Origin: Mycolicibacterium sp. P9-64
GTDB taxonomy: Bacteria; Actinomycetota; Actinomycetes; Mycobacteriales; Mycobacteriaceae
DNA length: 64,000 nucleotides
Assembly (NCBI RefSeq): GCF_008329605.1
Contig: NZ_NPKO01000009.1
Location: 186,001-250,000, forward strand
Direction of reading: 5' to 3'
How positions within the stretch are numbered: position 1 is the stretch's first letter; the number at the start of each line of letters is the position of its first letter. Positions 25,678-36,631 of this stretch are shown one piece after another. A program made the translations under genes and the position numbers. The notes below the pieces were generated by a model. The model saw only the letters and a program-made list of their open reading frames with translations. It made no database searches and had not been told where the DNA came from.

Positions 25678-26958
25678 CTAGACCGCACTCGTTACGGCGC
25701 GCTTGTCCCGACGCCACGCGCGCACCGTCGCGATCGCGGAGTTCAGCCCGCGACGGCGTCCGGTAGCGGGATCCGTCGTGGCGACGAACCGGGATTCCGA
25801 GCCAGAGTCCAACACGGCGAACATCCGCTCGCTGCGGGTCTCGGGAGCATCGTCTGCGGTGTCGCGCAGGTACTTGTCCGGCAGCGACAGCTTGGCGATG
25901 GTGCGCCACGTCTTGCCGTACTGCACCGCGAAATTACCCGTGGTGTATGGCAAGTCGTACTTGTCGCAGATTTGCCGGACCCGCACTGCTATCTCGGCGT
26001 ACCGGTTGCTCGGCAGATCCGGGAACAGGTGGTGCTCGATCTGGTGGCACAGGTTGCCGCTCATGAAGCGCAGCGTCGGGCCCGCATCGAAGTTGGCGCT
26101 GCCCAGCATCTGCCGCAGGTACCACTGTCCCTTCGACTCGCCCACCATGTCGGTCTTGGTGAACTTGTCTGCGCCGTCGGGGAAGTGGCCACAGAAGATC
26201 ACCGCGTTGGCCCACACGTTGCGGATCACGTTGGCGATCGCGTTGGCCTTCAGCGTCGACTTGTAGGTCGCAGCCGGAGAGAGGGACGTCAGTGCCGGGT
26301 AGACGACGTAGTCCTTGGCAAGCTGGTGGCCGGCCTTGATGCCGAACTCGCGGACGCGCACCAAGGTGGCTGCGCGATCGTCACGGCCCTTCTTGATCTT
26401 GCCGAGCTCCAAGTGCTGCAAGCCGACTCCCCATTCGAAGCCGATCGCGAGCAGCGTGTTGAAGAGCAGGTTGCCGTAGAGGTTGAACGGGCTCCAACGC
26501 TGGTCGCGCGTCACGCGGATGACGCCATAGCCCACGTCGTCGTCCATGCCAAGGATGTTGGTGTACTTGTGATGCATGAAGTTGTGGGTGAAGCGCCAAT
26601 GCTTGGACGCCCCACTCATGTCCCACTCCCACGTCGAGGAGTGAATCTCGGGATCGTTCATCCAATCCCACTGGCCGTGCATGACGTTGTGGCCGATCTC
26701 CATGTTCTCGATGATCTTGGCGACGCCCAATGTCACGGTGCCTGCCCACCACCCCGATCGACGCGAGCTGGCGGCCAGCATCAGGCGGCCTGCCACCTCG
26801 AGCGCTCGTTGCGCGGCGATGGTGCGACGGATGTAGCGCGCATCGCGCTCTCCGCGGGAGTCTTCGATGTCCTGCCGGATCGCATCGAGCTCTATACCCA
26901 GATTCTCGATGTCGGCATCAGTCAGATGCGTGAATGCCGGAACGTCAGTGATTGCCAT
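25678..26958 (-). CDS. desA3: DesA3-type membrane acyl-CoA delta-9 desaturase
   Basis: The protein has 426 residues. The three histidine boxes of membrane di-iron desaturases are present: HNVMH, HNFMHH and HQIEHH, with NLCHQIEHHLF near residue 310. Hydrophobic segments lie between them. In M. tuberculosis DesA3 converts stearoyl-CoA to oleoyl-CoA with electrons from the Rv3230c reductase, whose homologue is encoded just upstream on the same strand. A matched operator lies 19-56 bp upstream of the ATG, so the desaturase has its own regulated promoter. Confidence 0.94.
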   Translation of the reverse strand: MAITDVPAFTHLTDADIENLGIELDAIRQDIEDSRGERDARYIRRTIAAQRALEVAGRLMLAASSRRSGWWAGTVTLGVAKIIENMEIGHNVMHGQWDWMNDPEIHSSTWEWDMSGASKHWRFTHNFMHHKYTNILGMDDDVGYGVIRVTRDQRWSPFNLYGNLLFNTLLAIGFEWGVGLQHLELGKIKKGRDDRAATLVRVREFGIKAGHQLAKDYVVYPALTSLSPAATYKSTLKANAIANVIRNVWANAVIFCGHFPDGADKFTKTDMVGESKGQWYLRQMLGSANFDAGPTLRFMSGNLCHQIEHHLFPDLPSNRYAEIAVRVRQICDKYDLPYTTGNFAVQYGKTWRTIAKLSLPDKYLRDTADDAPETRSERMFAVLDSGSESRFVATTDPATGRRRGLNSAIATVRAWRRDKRAVTSAV

Positions 26959-26976
26959 CGTTTCAGCCTCCTTTCG

Positions 26977-27014
26977 TTACCTACGCTACCGTAACCTACG
27001 TCAGCGTAGGTTAC
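26977..27014 (-). promoter_or_regulatory. Operator upstream of desA3 (TetR-type dyads)
   Basis: GTAACCTACG and its exact complement flank a 4-bp centre (26991-27014), and the near-palindrome TACGCTACCGTA overlaps at 26982-26993. The same CTACG-TACCGTAACCTACGTC arrangement recurs upstream of the reductase gene at 28264, implying one shared regulator. Confidence 0.75.
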
Positions 27015-27027
27015 CAGCCAGTAAAGG

Positions 27028-28203
27028 CTAGACGTCCAGAACGCAGTCGCCGGACGCTGCGGAAACGCAGGTCTGGATCCGACTGCCCGGTTCGTGCTCG
27101 GCGCCGCTGCGAAGGTCGCGGACATGCCCGTCGACCAACGCCACGACGCACGATTGACAGATGCCCATGCGGCACCCGAACGGCATCCGCACACCGACGC
27201 TCTCCCCAGCATCCATCAGGGGTGTCGCGGCGTCTACCGCTACGGTCTTCCCGCTCCGCGCGAACTCAACCGTCCCGCCCTGGCCGTGAACCGCGGCCCG
27301 CGACTGCGCGAACCTCTCCAGATGCAGCCGCTCGGCGATGCCCGCCGCAGCCCACGTCTTCTCGGCCTCGTTGAGCATGCCCTCCGGACCGCACGCCCAG
27401 GTCTGACGGTCGCGCCAATCGGGCACTTCGTCGTCGAGCCTGGACAGATCTAGCCGGCCGTCGGTCCGGGTGGCGCGCAGCCGCAACCGGTAACCGTCGT
27501 GGGCGTCGGCCAACTGCGCCAACTCCCCGCCGAACATCACGTCGGACGCCGTTGGCGCCGAGTGCACGTGGACTACGTGGCCGGGGCCGCCGATTCCTTT
27601 TCTACGCTCGAGCGTCCGCAGCATCGACATGACCGGCGTGATGCCCGAACCCGCCGTGAGGAACAGCACCGACGCCGGTGCCGGATCCGGCATGACGAAG
27701 TTGCCCTGCGGAGCGGCCAGCCGTACGACGGTGCCCGGCGAAAGGCCGCCGACCAGGTGGCTGGACAGGAAACCCTCCGGCATCGCCTTGACGGTGATCG
27801 TGATGGTCTTGGCCGATCGACCCGACGACGCCGCATGCGAGGCACCGGTCACCGGTGTCGAGGTCAGCGAGTAGGACCGCCATCGCCACCGACCGTCCAT
27901 GAGCACCCCGATGCCGACGTACTGGCCGGGCTCGTAGTCGAACGAGAAGCCCCACCCGGGCTTGATCACCAGCGTCGCCGAATCCTCGGTCTCGCGGCGC
28001 ACCTCGAGCACCCTGCCGCGAAGTTCGCGGGCCGACCACAGCGGGTTGGCGAGTTTCAGATAGTCGTCGGGGAGCAGCGGGGTGGTGACGCGTGCCGCGA
28101 TCGAGCGCAATGCGTGCCAGCCGGGGTGCTTATCAGCACCCGCCAAGGCAGGCCGGACGGTATCGGCGACGTTCGCGGAGATCTTGATGCTGTTCTTGGC
28201 CAT
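27028..28203 (-). CDS. Ferredoxin-NAD(P)H oxidoreductase partner of DesA3 (Rv3230c-like)
   Basis: The protein has 391 residues and three parts. An FAD domain contains RWRSYSLTS near residue 107. An NAD(P) domain contains LTAGSGITPVMSMLR near residue 180. A C-terminal plant-type [2Fe-2S] domain contains CRMGICQSC (CxxxxCxxC) and a final Cys in QTCVSA. This architecture passes electrons from NADPH to the desaturase. The ATG at 28203 fits the M. tuberculosis protein. It precedes desA3 by about 70 bp that contain an operator. Confidence 0.92.
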   Translation of the reverse strand: MAKNSIKISANVADTVRPALAGADKHPGWHALRSIAARVTTPLLPDDYLKLANPLWSARELRGRVLEVRRETEDSATLVIKPGWGFSFDYEPGQYVGIGVLMDGRWRWRSYSLTSTPVTGASHAASSGRSAKTITITVKAMPEGFLSSHLVGGLSPGTVVRLAAPQGNFVMPDPAPASVLFLTAGSGITPVMSMLRTLERRKGIGGPGHVVHVHSAPTASDVMFGGELAQLADAHDGYRLRLRATRTDGRLDLSRLDDEVPDWRDRQTWACGPEGMLNEAEKTWAAAGIAERLHLERFAQSRAAVHGQGGTVEFARSGKTVAVDAATPLMDAGESVGVRMPFGCRMGICQSCVVALVDGHVRDLRSGAEHEPGSRIQTCVSAASGDCVLDV

Positions 28204-28263
28204 GGAGGCTCCTGATCACAATGTCGCGAAATTCAGGCCGGAGTCTGGGGCCCAAGTCGATCT

Positions 28264-28294
28264 AACCTACGGTACCGTAACCTACGTCCTCGTA
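28264..28294 (-). promoter_or_regulatory. Operator upstream of the DesA3 reductase gene
   Basis: A perfect 12-bp palindrome TACGGTACCGTA (28268-28279) continues into AACCTACGTC, matching the desA3 operator over about 25 positions. It lies 61-91 bp upstream of the reductase start. Confidence 0.75.
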
Positions 28295-28303
28295 TCCAGC
28301 CGT

Positions 28304-28840
28304 CTAGAGCAGATCGAGTAGAAACGGCAGCTCCTGGCTGGCGTACCAAGCGAGATCGTGATCCTGGGCGTCACCGACGGTGAACTCCGCGTCCTCGTTC
28401 CCCAGATCGGCCTCGTCGATCACCTCGACGGCCGCCAGCACGGCCGACTCGGCTGCGGCGTTGTCCAGGTAGGCGGCGATCACGTCGGAGATTTCCACGG
28501 GACCGGCAAGGCGGACCACGGCGTCGTCGAGATCGGGCCGGACGGTCGCGCCCTCCACCTCCGCGACGAGTACGGCCCGCCGCGGCGGCAAGCCCTCGGC
28601 TACACCAATCCCCCGGTCGCTTCGCTCTCCCCCGCCGGACCCCTCGATCGCAAGCAGCCGCAGCGACGCCAACGCGGCCTCGCGCAACGCCACCTCGGCG
28701 AGCTCGTCATCGTCACCCTGGAAGTACGACTCCCGCAGCGTCGGGGTCACCGCGAAGGCAGTCCCGCTGCGGGCGTGTATCGATCCGTCGGCAACGAGCG
28801 TCTGCAACATGGTCAGGGTCGCCGGGATGTAGACACGCAC
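28304..28840 (-). CDS. Conserved actinobacterial hypothetical protein (Rv3231c-like)
   Basis: This 178-residue acidic protein has a GTG start and a VRVYIPATL N-terminus, and its C-terminus is rich in Asp and Leu. It has no signal peptide or known catalytic motif. I recognise it only by position and similarity to M. tuberculosis Rv3231c. Near residue 68 a single in-frame copy of the GC-rich repeat encodes GGERSDR, apparently a local insertion. It lies 18 bp downstream of ppk2 on the same strand and is probably cotranscribed. Confidence 0.75.
   Translation of the reverse strand: MRVYIPATLTMLQTLVADGSIHARSGTAFAVTPTLRESYFQGDDDELAEVALREAALASLRLLAIEGSGGGERSDRGIGVAEGLPPRRAVLVAEVEGATVRPDLDDAVVRLAGPVEISDVIAAYLDNAAAESAVLAAVEVIDEADLGNEDAEFTVGDAQDHDLAWYASQELPFLLDLL
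28611..28633 (+). repeat. Single diverged repeat copy inside the Rv3231c-like gene
   Basis: GGTCGCTTCGCTCTCCCCC matches the interspersed repeat with two changes and keeps GCTTCGC intact. The orientation is the same as the other copies; the peptide encoded on the minus strand is GGERSDR. Confidence 0.7.
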
Positions 28841-28858
28841 CAGGCGACTGTATCGGCA

Positions 28859-29701
28859 CTACTCGCGATCGCCGATCAACGTGGCGACATGATCGTCGAC
28901 GTAGGTCGAAAGTTCGCGCGACGGCCGTTCGTAGGTCTGGCTCAGAATCGGCCGCTCGGGCAGTTCCACCTTCGGATGGTCGACGTCGTGGTAGTCGATC
29001 GTGGACAACAGGTGGCTCATCATGTTCAGCCGCGCGTGCTTCTTGATGTCGGACTCGACGACGTACCAGGGACTCTGCGGGGTGTCGGTGTGGACCATCA
29101 TCTGGTCCTTGGCCCGCGAATAGTCCTCCCAGCGGTACACCGACTCCAGGTCCATCGGGCTGAGCTTCCACTGCCGGACCGGGTCGTTGCGGCGCGACTT
29201 GAACCGACGCAACTGCTCGTCGTCGGACACCGAGAACCAGTACTTGCGGAGCAGGATTCCATCCTCCAGAAGCATCTGCTCGAAGACCGGGGTCTGACGC
29301 AGGAACAACGTATGTTCCTGCGGCGTACAGAATCCCATCACCTGCTCGACCCCGGCCCGGTTGTACCAGGACCGGTCGAACAGCACGATCTCCCCCTTCG
29401 CGGGCAGGTGCGCGATGTAGCGCTGGTAATACCACTGGCCACGCTCCCGGTCCGTCGGTGCAGGGAGGGCGGCGATACGGGCCACCCTGGGGCTGAGGTA
29501 CTCCGTGATCCGCTTGATGGTGCCGCCCTTGCCCGCGGCGTCACGACCTTCGAAGACGACCGCGATGCGTGCGCCCGTATGCCGCGCCCACTCCTGCAGC
29601 TTCACGAATTCCGTTTGTAGCCGGAATAGTTCGGCCTCATAGACGTCATTGGGGATCTTGCGCGGCTTCGACTTCACGCCGGCATTCTTCGGCTTGCCCA
29701 T
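28859..29701 (-). CDS. ppk2: Polyphosphate kinase 2
   Basis: The 280-residue enzyme is of the PPK2 family. Walker A EGRDAAGKGGTI is near residue 51, lid-type sequence and Walker B DRSWYNRAG are near residue 109, and RRxxDP appears as SRRNDPVRQWKLS. PPK2 enzymes transfer phosphate between polyphosphate and nucleoside diphosphates; the mycobacterial one regulates polyphosphate and GTP pools. It is preceded by tgs3 at 24 bp on the same strand. Confidence 0.94.
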   Translation of the reverse strand: MGKPKNAGVKSKPRKIPNDVYEAELFRLQTEFVKLQEWARHTGARIAVVFEGRDAAGKGGTIKRITEYLSPRVARIAALPAPTDRERGQWYYQRYIAHLPAKGEIVLFDRSWYNRAGVEQVMGFCTPQEHTLFLRQTPVFEQMLLEDGILLRKYWFSVSDDEQLRRFKSRRNDPVRQWKLSPMDLESVYRWEDYSRAKDQMMVHTDTPQSPWYVVESDIKKHARLNMMSHLLSTIDYHDVDHPKVELPERPILSQTYERPSRELSTYVDDHVATLIGDRE

Positions 29702-29725
29702 CGTCGAATGGTAATGCCGACCGGA

Positions 29726-31135
29726 TCAGCGCGCCGCTTCCAGCAATTCGTCGAGCGTTTCGCGCAGCAGAACGGGCATCATGTCGACGTCGCTCATCGC
29801 GTCGCGGTCGGCGTTCACGCCGAAGTAGAGCATGCCGTTGTAGGACGTCACGCCGATCGCCATCACCTGGTTGTGCAGCAGCGGCGGCACCGCATAGGTC
29901 TCCAGCAGCTTGGTGCCTGCGATGTACATCTGCTTCTGCGCGCCAGGAACATTGGTGATCAGAAGATTGTACTGACGGGCCGAGAAACTCGTCGCCACGC
30001 GAATTCCCATGGCATGCAACGTCGGTGGGGCGAATCCTGACAACGTGACGATGGTCCGTGCGTCGACGAGGCTGGCTGCCGTCGAGTGCGATTCGGTGGC
30101 GTGCGCGATCTGCGACAGCCGCACGACCGCGTTGCCCTCGCCGACGGGCAGGTCGACGAGGAACGGCGACACCTCGCTGATCGCCTGGCCCGGCCCGACG
30201 ACGTCGAGCTCGGCGTCGGGGTAGACCGACATCGGCGCCATCGCCCGGACCGTCGACGTCGACGTCACCGGTTCGCCGCGCGACATCAGCCAGTTGCGCA
30301 ACGCTCCTGCCACCACGGCCAGCACGACGTCGTTGACGTCGCAGTCGTAGCGGGCACGTAGTTGGCGGTAGTCCTCCAGTCGGTGGCAGGCGACGGTGAA
30401 CCGCCGGTTGCGCGACACGGTGCTGTTGAGCGGGCTGCTCGGTGCCGTGCCGCGCGCGACCGTGCGCGCCACGTCGGCGATCCTGCGTCCGACCTCGAGC
30501 AGCTGCCCCGAGTTGGTGGCCACCTCCGTGACAGCGGACCGGACGGCAGCGAGCTGCGAGGTGGGTCTGGCGATCCATTCACCGAGCGCACCCCATACCA
30601 GCCGCGTATCGCTGGGCTCACGTGCGGGAATCCAGATGTCTTCGCCGAACTCTGGCGCCTTCTGGGTGCGGTCGGCGATGACGTGGCCGACCTCCAATGC
30701 CGTCATGCCGTTGACGAGTGCTTGATGCGTCTTGGTGTAGATCGCGATGCGGTTCCTGGTCAGGCCCTCGACCAGATACATCTCCCACAGCGGGCGGGAC
30801 TTGTCGAGCTGGCGGGATCCCAGGCGCGCGACCAGATCGTGTAGCTGCGCATCGCTGCCCGGTGACGGGAGTGCGGAACGCCGGATGTGATAGGTGATGT
30901 CGAAGTCGCGATCGTCGACCCACACCGGCCGCGCTAGGCCGAACGACACCTCGCGAACCTTCTGGCGATAGCGCGGGATCTGCGGCAGACGTCGCTCCAC
31001 GGTGGCCAACAACGTCTCGTAGCTCAGCCCGCTGCGTGGTTTCCGCAGGATCGACAACGTGCCCACGTACATCGGAGTCGACGAGTTCTCCAGTTGGTAG
31101 AAGGACGCGTCGGACGCCGACAACCTCGTCACCAT
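29726..31135 (-). CDS. tgs3: WS/DGAT wax-ester/diacylglycerol acyltransferase-family protein (Tgs3-like) with altered active site
   Basis: The 469-residue protein is of the WS/DGAT family. The N-terminus (RLSASDASFYQLE) and the C-terminal block (NLLITNVPG) are typical. The catalytic motif HHxxxDG, however, reads HQALVNG at residues 137-143: the second, catalytic His is Gln and the Asp is Asn. Acyl transfer to diacylglycerol by the usual mechanism is therefore doubtful. In M. tuberculosis the corresponding region is split into Rv3233c and Rv3234c. The ATG at 31135 is the best start. Confidence 0.85.
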   Translation of the reverse strand: MVTRLSASDASFYQLENSSTPMYVGTLSILRKPRSGLSYETLLATVERRLPQIPRYRQKVREVSFGLARPVWVDDRDFDITYHIRRSALPSPGSDAQLHDLVARLGSRQLDKSRPLWEMYLVEGLTRNRIAIYTKTHQALVNGMTALEVGHVIADRTQKAPEFGEDIWIPAREPSDTRLVWGALGEWIARPTSQLAAVRSAVTEVATNSGQLLEVGRRIADVARTVARGTAPSSPLNSTVSRNRRFTVACHRLEDYRQLRARYDCDVNDVVLAVVAGALRNWLMSRGEPVTSTSTVRAMAPMSVYPDAELDVVGPGQAISEVSPFLVDLPVGEGNAVVRLSQIAHATESHSTAASLVDARTIVTLSGFAPPTLHAMGIRVATSFSARQYNLLITNVPGAQKQMYIAGTKLLETYAVPPLLHNQVMAIGVTSYNGMLYFGVNADRDAMSDVDMMPVLLRETLDELLEAAR

Positions 31136-31303
31136 GTCGGCGCCGCCCTCCGCTCGCCCCGAAACTCGAACCCCGTCACGGTAACCGTCGAAACTGGTTC
31201 CCTGCATGACGGGTGCGCATGACTGTCCTCACGCCGTGCGATCATCGAAGGGTCTGCACTCTCCAGCGGATGCCGTGTTCATACCGACTGCTGGAGACTG
31301 CCC

Positions 31304-31951
31304 ATGACCGCATCTCGCATTCCTAGTACTGCCACATCCCCCGTCGCTTCGCTCGCCCCGCCTGCCACATCCCCCGTCGCTTCGCTCGCCCCGCCTGCCA
31401 CATCCCCCGTCGCTTCGCTCGCCCCGCCTGCCACATCCCCCGTCGCTTCGCTCGCCCCGCCTGCCACATCCCCGGCGCCCAGGTCGTTTACGTCGCCGAT
31501 CATCGACTACGAACCACCGCTGGTCGGCACGACCGCGGCCTGCTCGCCACCCTCGTCCGCCGCACTACACAGGCGCACCCCGCGCCGGCTGCGCGCCGTG
31601 CCCGCCCCGGCTCACCACGCCACCCCGCCCAGGGCTGCGGCCGTCTTCGCCGATACCGCGCTGCGCCGCGTGCTGGAAGTCGCCGATCGGCGAAGGCCCG
31701 TCGCCCAACTGCGACCACTGCTGGCGCCGACGCTGATCGACGCCGTGGTGGCCATGACGCGGACCGCCCAAACCGACGGTGCCGCCGTGCTGCGCCGGAT
31801 CCGGTTGCGCACCGCGGGCACCCCCGACGGTGAAGCGACGGCCGCCGAGGTGTTCGGGATCTACACCAGGGGCCGCCGGGTCAGGGCCATCGCGGGCCGC
31901 GTCGAGGTCGTCGGCGGCCGCTGGCTCCTGACGGCATTGCAGATCGGTTGA
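31304..31951 (+). CDS. Rv3235-family protein with repeat-derived N-terminus
   Basis: The protein has 215 residues. The C-terminal 110 residues (from FADTALRRVLEV) form the conserved Rv3235-type domain, which is found next to secA in actinobacteria; its function is not known to me. The N-terminal 55 residues are almost entirely four copies of an 11-residue peptide (ATSPVASLAPP) translated from a 33-bp tandem repeat. No signal peptide is seen. The gene converges on secA1 with 31 bp between stops. Confidence 0.8.
   Translation: MTASRIPSTATSPVASLAPPATSPVASLAPPATSPVASLAPPATSPVASLAPPATSPAPRSFTSPIIDYEPPLVGTTAACSPPSSAALHRRTPRRLRAVPAPAHHATPPRAAAVFADTALRRVLEVADRRRPVAQLRPLLAPTLIDAVVAMTRTAQTDGAAVLRRIRLRTAGTPDGEATAAEVFGIYTRGRRVRAIAGRVEVVGGRWLLTALQIG
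31331..31473 (+). repeat. Four perfect 33-bp tandem repeats inside the Rv3235-like gene
   Basis: Units at 31331, 31364, 31397 and 31430 are identical, plus an 11-bp remnant. Each has the CGTCGCTTCGCTCG core with a GCCACATCC linker. Because 33 is a multiple of three, the array reads through in frame. Changing the copy number would lengthen the protein without a frameshift. Confidence 0.95.
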
Positions 31952-31982
31952 GCGACAACGACTTTGGTCGCCGAAGGCGGTG

Positions 31983-34811
<2,829 letters not shown>

Positions 34812-34871
34812 GCTAACTTCCCCTGTGGGCTCGATGGAACTCGTGGATTGTCAAAGTCCCATGGTAGGTGA

Positions 34872-34910
34872 CCGACCTAACCGGCCTGCGTAAGCAGGCC
34901 GGATGGTCGG
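34872..34910 (-). terminator. Hairpin terminator between hpf and secA1
   Basis: CCGGCCTGC and its complement pair around a GTAA tetraloop (34881-34902); an outer CCGACC/GGTCGG stem extends it. It sits 22 bp after the hpf stop. There is no clear T tract. Confidence 0.75.
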
Positions 34911-34931
34911 CCCGGCTGAGCCCAGCTGGAA

Positions 34932-35606
34932 CTAGGCCAGCCGAATCAAGCCGTAGTCGTAGGCGTGGCGCCGGTAGACGACGGTCGGCTTGTCGCTCTG
35001 CTTGTCGTGGAACAGGAAGAAGTCGTGGCCTACCAGTTCCATCTCGTACAGGGCGTCGTCGACGGTCATCGGCTTGGCTTCGTGCTCCTTGGTGCGCACG
35101 ATCCGGCCGGGTTCGTGATCGTCGGCCAGACCGTCGGCGGGCGACGCGGCCGGTTCGGGCGCAGGCGCCTGCGGTGGGAGGGCGATCGCAGTGGCCTCGG
35201 CCAGTGACACCGGCGTCTTGTCGCCGTAGTGGATCTTGCGACGGTCCTTGCTTCGACGGAGCCGGTTCTCGAGTTTGCAGATCGCCGATTCGAGCGCGGC
35301 ATAGAAGCTGTCGGCGCAGGCTTCGCCGCGGACGACTGGACCTCGCCCGCGGGCGGTCACTTCGACGTGTTGACAGTTCTTGCGTTGACGCCGGTTCTTC
35401 TCGTGATCGAGCTCGACGTCGAAGAGATAGATGGTGCGATCGAAGCGTTCCAGTCGCGACAGCTTTTCGGAGACGTATGTGCGGAAGTGATCGGGGATCT
35501 CGACGTTTCGGCCCTTGACGACGACCTCGGCGCGGAGTGCGGCTACGGGTTCGTCATCGACCGCGACCATCGTCGAACGGTCGGTGTCCACGGATTGGGT
35601 TGACAT
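34932..35606 (-). CDS. hpf: Long-form ribosome hibernation promoting factor (HPF/MPY)
   Basis: The protein has 224 residues. The N-terminal domain, starting near residue 25 (AEVVVKGRNVEIPDHFRTYV), has the ribosomal S30AE fold. A Pro/Ala linker leads to a C-terminal dimerisation domain (MTVDDALYEMELVGHDFFLF, then VVYRRHAYDYGLIRL). Long HPFs bind the decoding centre and dimerise or stabilise idle ribosomes in stationary phase or zinc starvation. The ATG at 35606 gives a start close to the conserved core. A leader of about 310 bp separates it from comF on the same strand. Confidence 0.93.
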   Translation of the reverse strand: MSTQSVDTDRSTMVAVDDEPVAALRAEVVVKGRNVEIPDHFRTYVSEKLSRLERFDRTIYLFDVELDHEKNRRQRKNCQHVEVTARGRGPVVRGEACADSFYAALESAICKLENRLRRSKDRRKIHYGDKTPVSLAEATAIALPPQAPAPEPAASPADGLADDHEPGRIVRTKEHEAKPMTVDDALYEMELVGHDFFLFHDKQSDKPTVVYRRHAYDYGLIRLA

Positions 35607-35919
35607 ACTTGGCAACTCGTTTCTCTTCGGCTTGCCTCTTTCAAGCACGCAAAGTGCTTGCTTGGCTTCTTTCGGAATCGCGCCGAAGGGGCCTGAATCT
35701 CGCCGCCCACCGGCGCAAGGTGTCGAAAAACTCACCTCCTACCGCTGTAGGCGTCGTGGCGCCGGTTGTCGTCGGCGCCGCCGTGAGGCATTCACGGGTG
35801 GTTGGCCCCGACGGTAGTCCGTGTTCACCTACCTGTGCCACTAAATTCGCCCCTCTGTTTTGAAGTCGTCACGTTGGGTTGGCGGCGCCATAATTGCCGC
35901 GCCCGTCGACGGTGGGCGT
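35607..35919 (-). other. 313-bp gap between comF and hpf: probable hpf promoter and leader
   Basis: No credible gene is present. An inverted repeat CAAGCAC/GTGCTTG with a 5-bp loop lies at 35642-35660, 36-54 bp upstream of the hpf start, and could form in the leader RNA. No riboswitch was recognised, and no clear -10/-35 pair could be chosen. Confidence 0.5.
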
Positions 35920-36546
35920 TCAGGCATGCGCGACGGTCAACACGGCCGAAACCGTGGCACCTGCGGTCTTCAGGACACGTACCGACTCAGCCGCAGTGCC
36001 ACCGGTGGTGACGACGTCATCGACCAACACGACATCGCCGCCGACGTGTCGCCGCAGCACGACGCGCCCGACGATGTTGCGCTCTCGGTCGCCTGCCGAG
36101 AGGCCAACCGAATCGCGGGTGAACGCCCGAAGCCGCAACGCCTGCGACACCGTGGTGCCGGGCGGGCCCGCGGCCAGCGCCATTCGGGTGACCGGGTCGC
36201 CGCCGCGGCGCCGCGCGGCTGAGCGGCGCGTGGGCGCGGGCACCAGCGTCAACGGCTCGTCGACGATGCCCCACGCGATCAGACGGGTCAGTCCGGCGTT
36301 CAGTGCTGCGGACAGCGGCGCGACGAGGTCGGCACGGCCGCGCTCCTTGACGGCGACGATCGCCTCGCGCCGGACGCCGGCGTAACGACCAAGCGAGAAG
36401 ACGGGAACGCCGGGGTCGAGCCGCGGCGTCACCAGTACCGGCTCGTCGGTCTTGACGCTCAGCGCAGCCGCGCAGGCCTCGCACCAGCGCGTCGACGTCG
36501 CGCCGCAGCCACCGCACTCCACGGGCAGGACGAGATCGAGCAGCAC
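35920..36546 (-). CDS. ComF-family phosphoribosyltransferase-like protein (Rv3242c-like)
   Basis: The protein has 208 residues. An N-terminal zinc-ribbon-like segment (CGGC, then CEAC) near residues 11-25 precedes a type I phosphoribosyltransferase fold whose PRPP loop is VVLVDDVVTTGGTA near residue 177. The family includes the competence protein ComFC/GntX; its role in mycobacteria is uncertain. It precedes hpf on the same strand across a long leader. The DUF218 gene lies 85 bp upstream on the same strand. Confidence 0.88.
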   Translation of the reverse strand: MLLDLVLPVECGGCGATSTRWCEACAAALSVKTDEPVLVTPRLDPGVPVFSLGRYAGVRREAIVAVKERGRADLVAPLSAALNAGLTRLIAWGIVDEPLTLVPAPTRRSAARRRGGDPVTRMALAAGPPGTTVSQALRLRAFTRDSVGLSAGDRERNIVGRVVLRRHVGGDVVLVDDVVTTGGTAAESVRVLKTAGATVSAVLTVAHA

Positions 36547-36631
36547 CCCCGCAGTGTGTCGCCGCGGTCCGACATGCAGCTGGGCTGTGTTTGCCAGCAG
36601 GTGGGGCGCCCTGCCTACGACGGTCGAGTGG

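Noticed and set aside
31145..31162. Further copy of the GC-rich repeat upstream of tgs3
   Set aside because: Only CCGCTCGCCCCGA matches and the GCTTCGC/GCTCCGC hairpin core is lost, so it may be coincidental.
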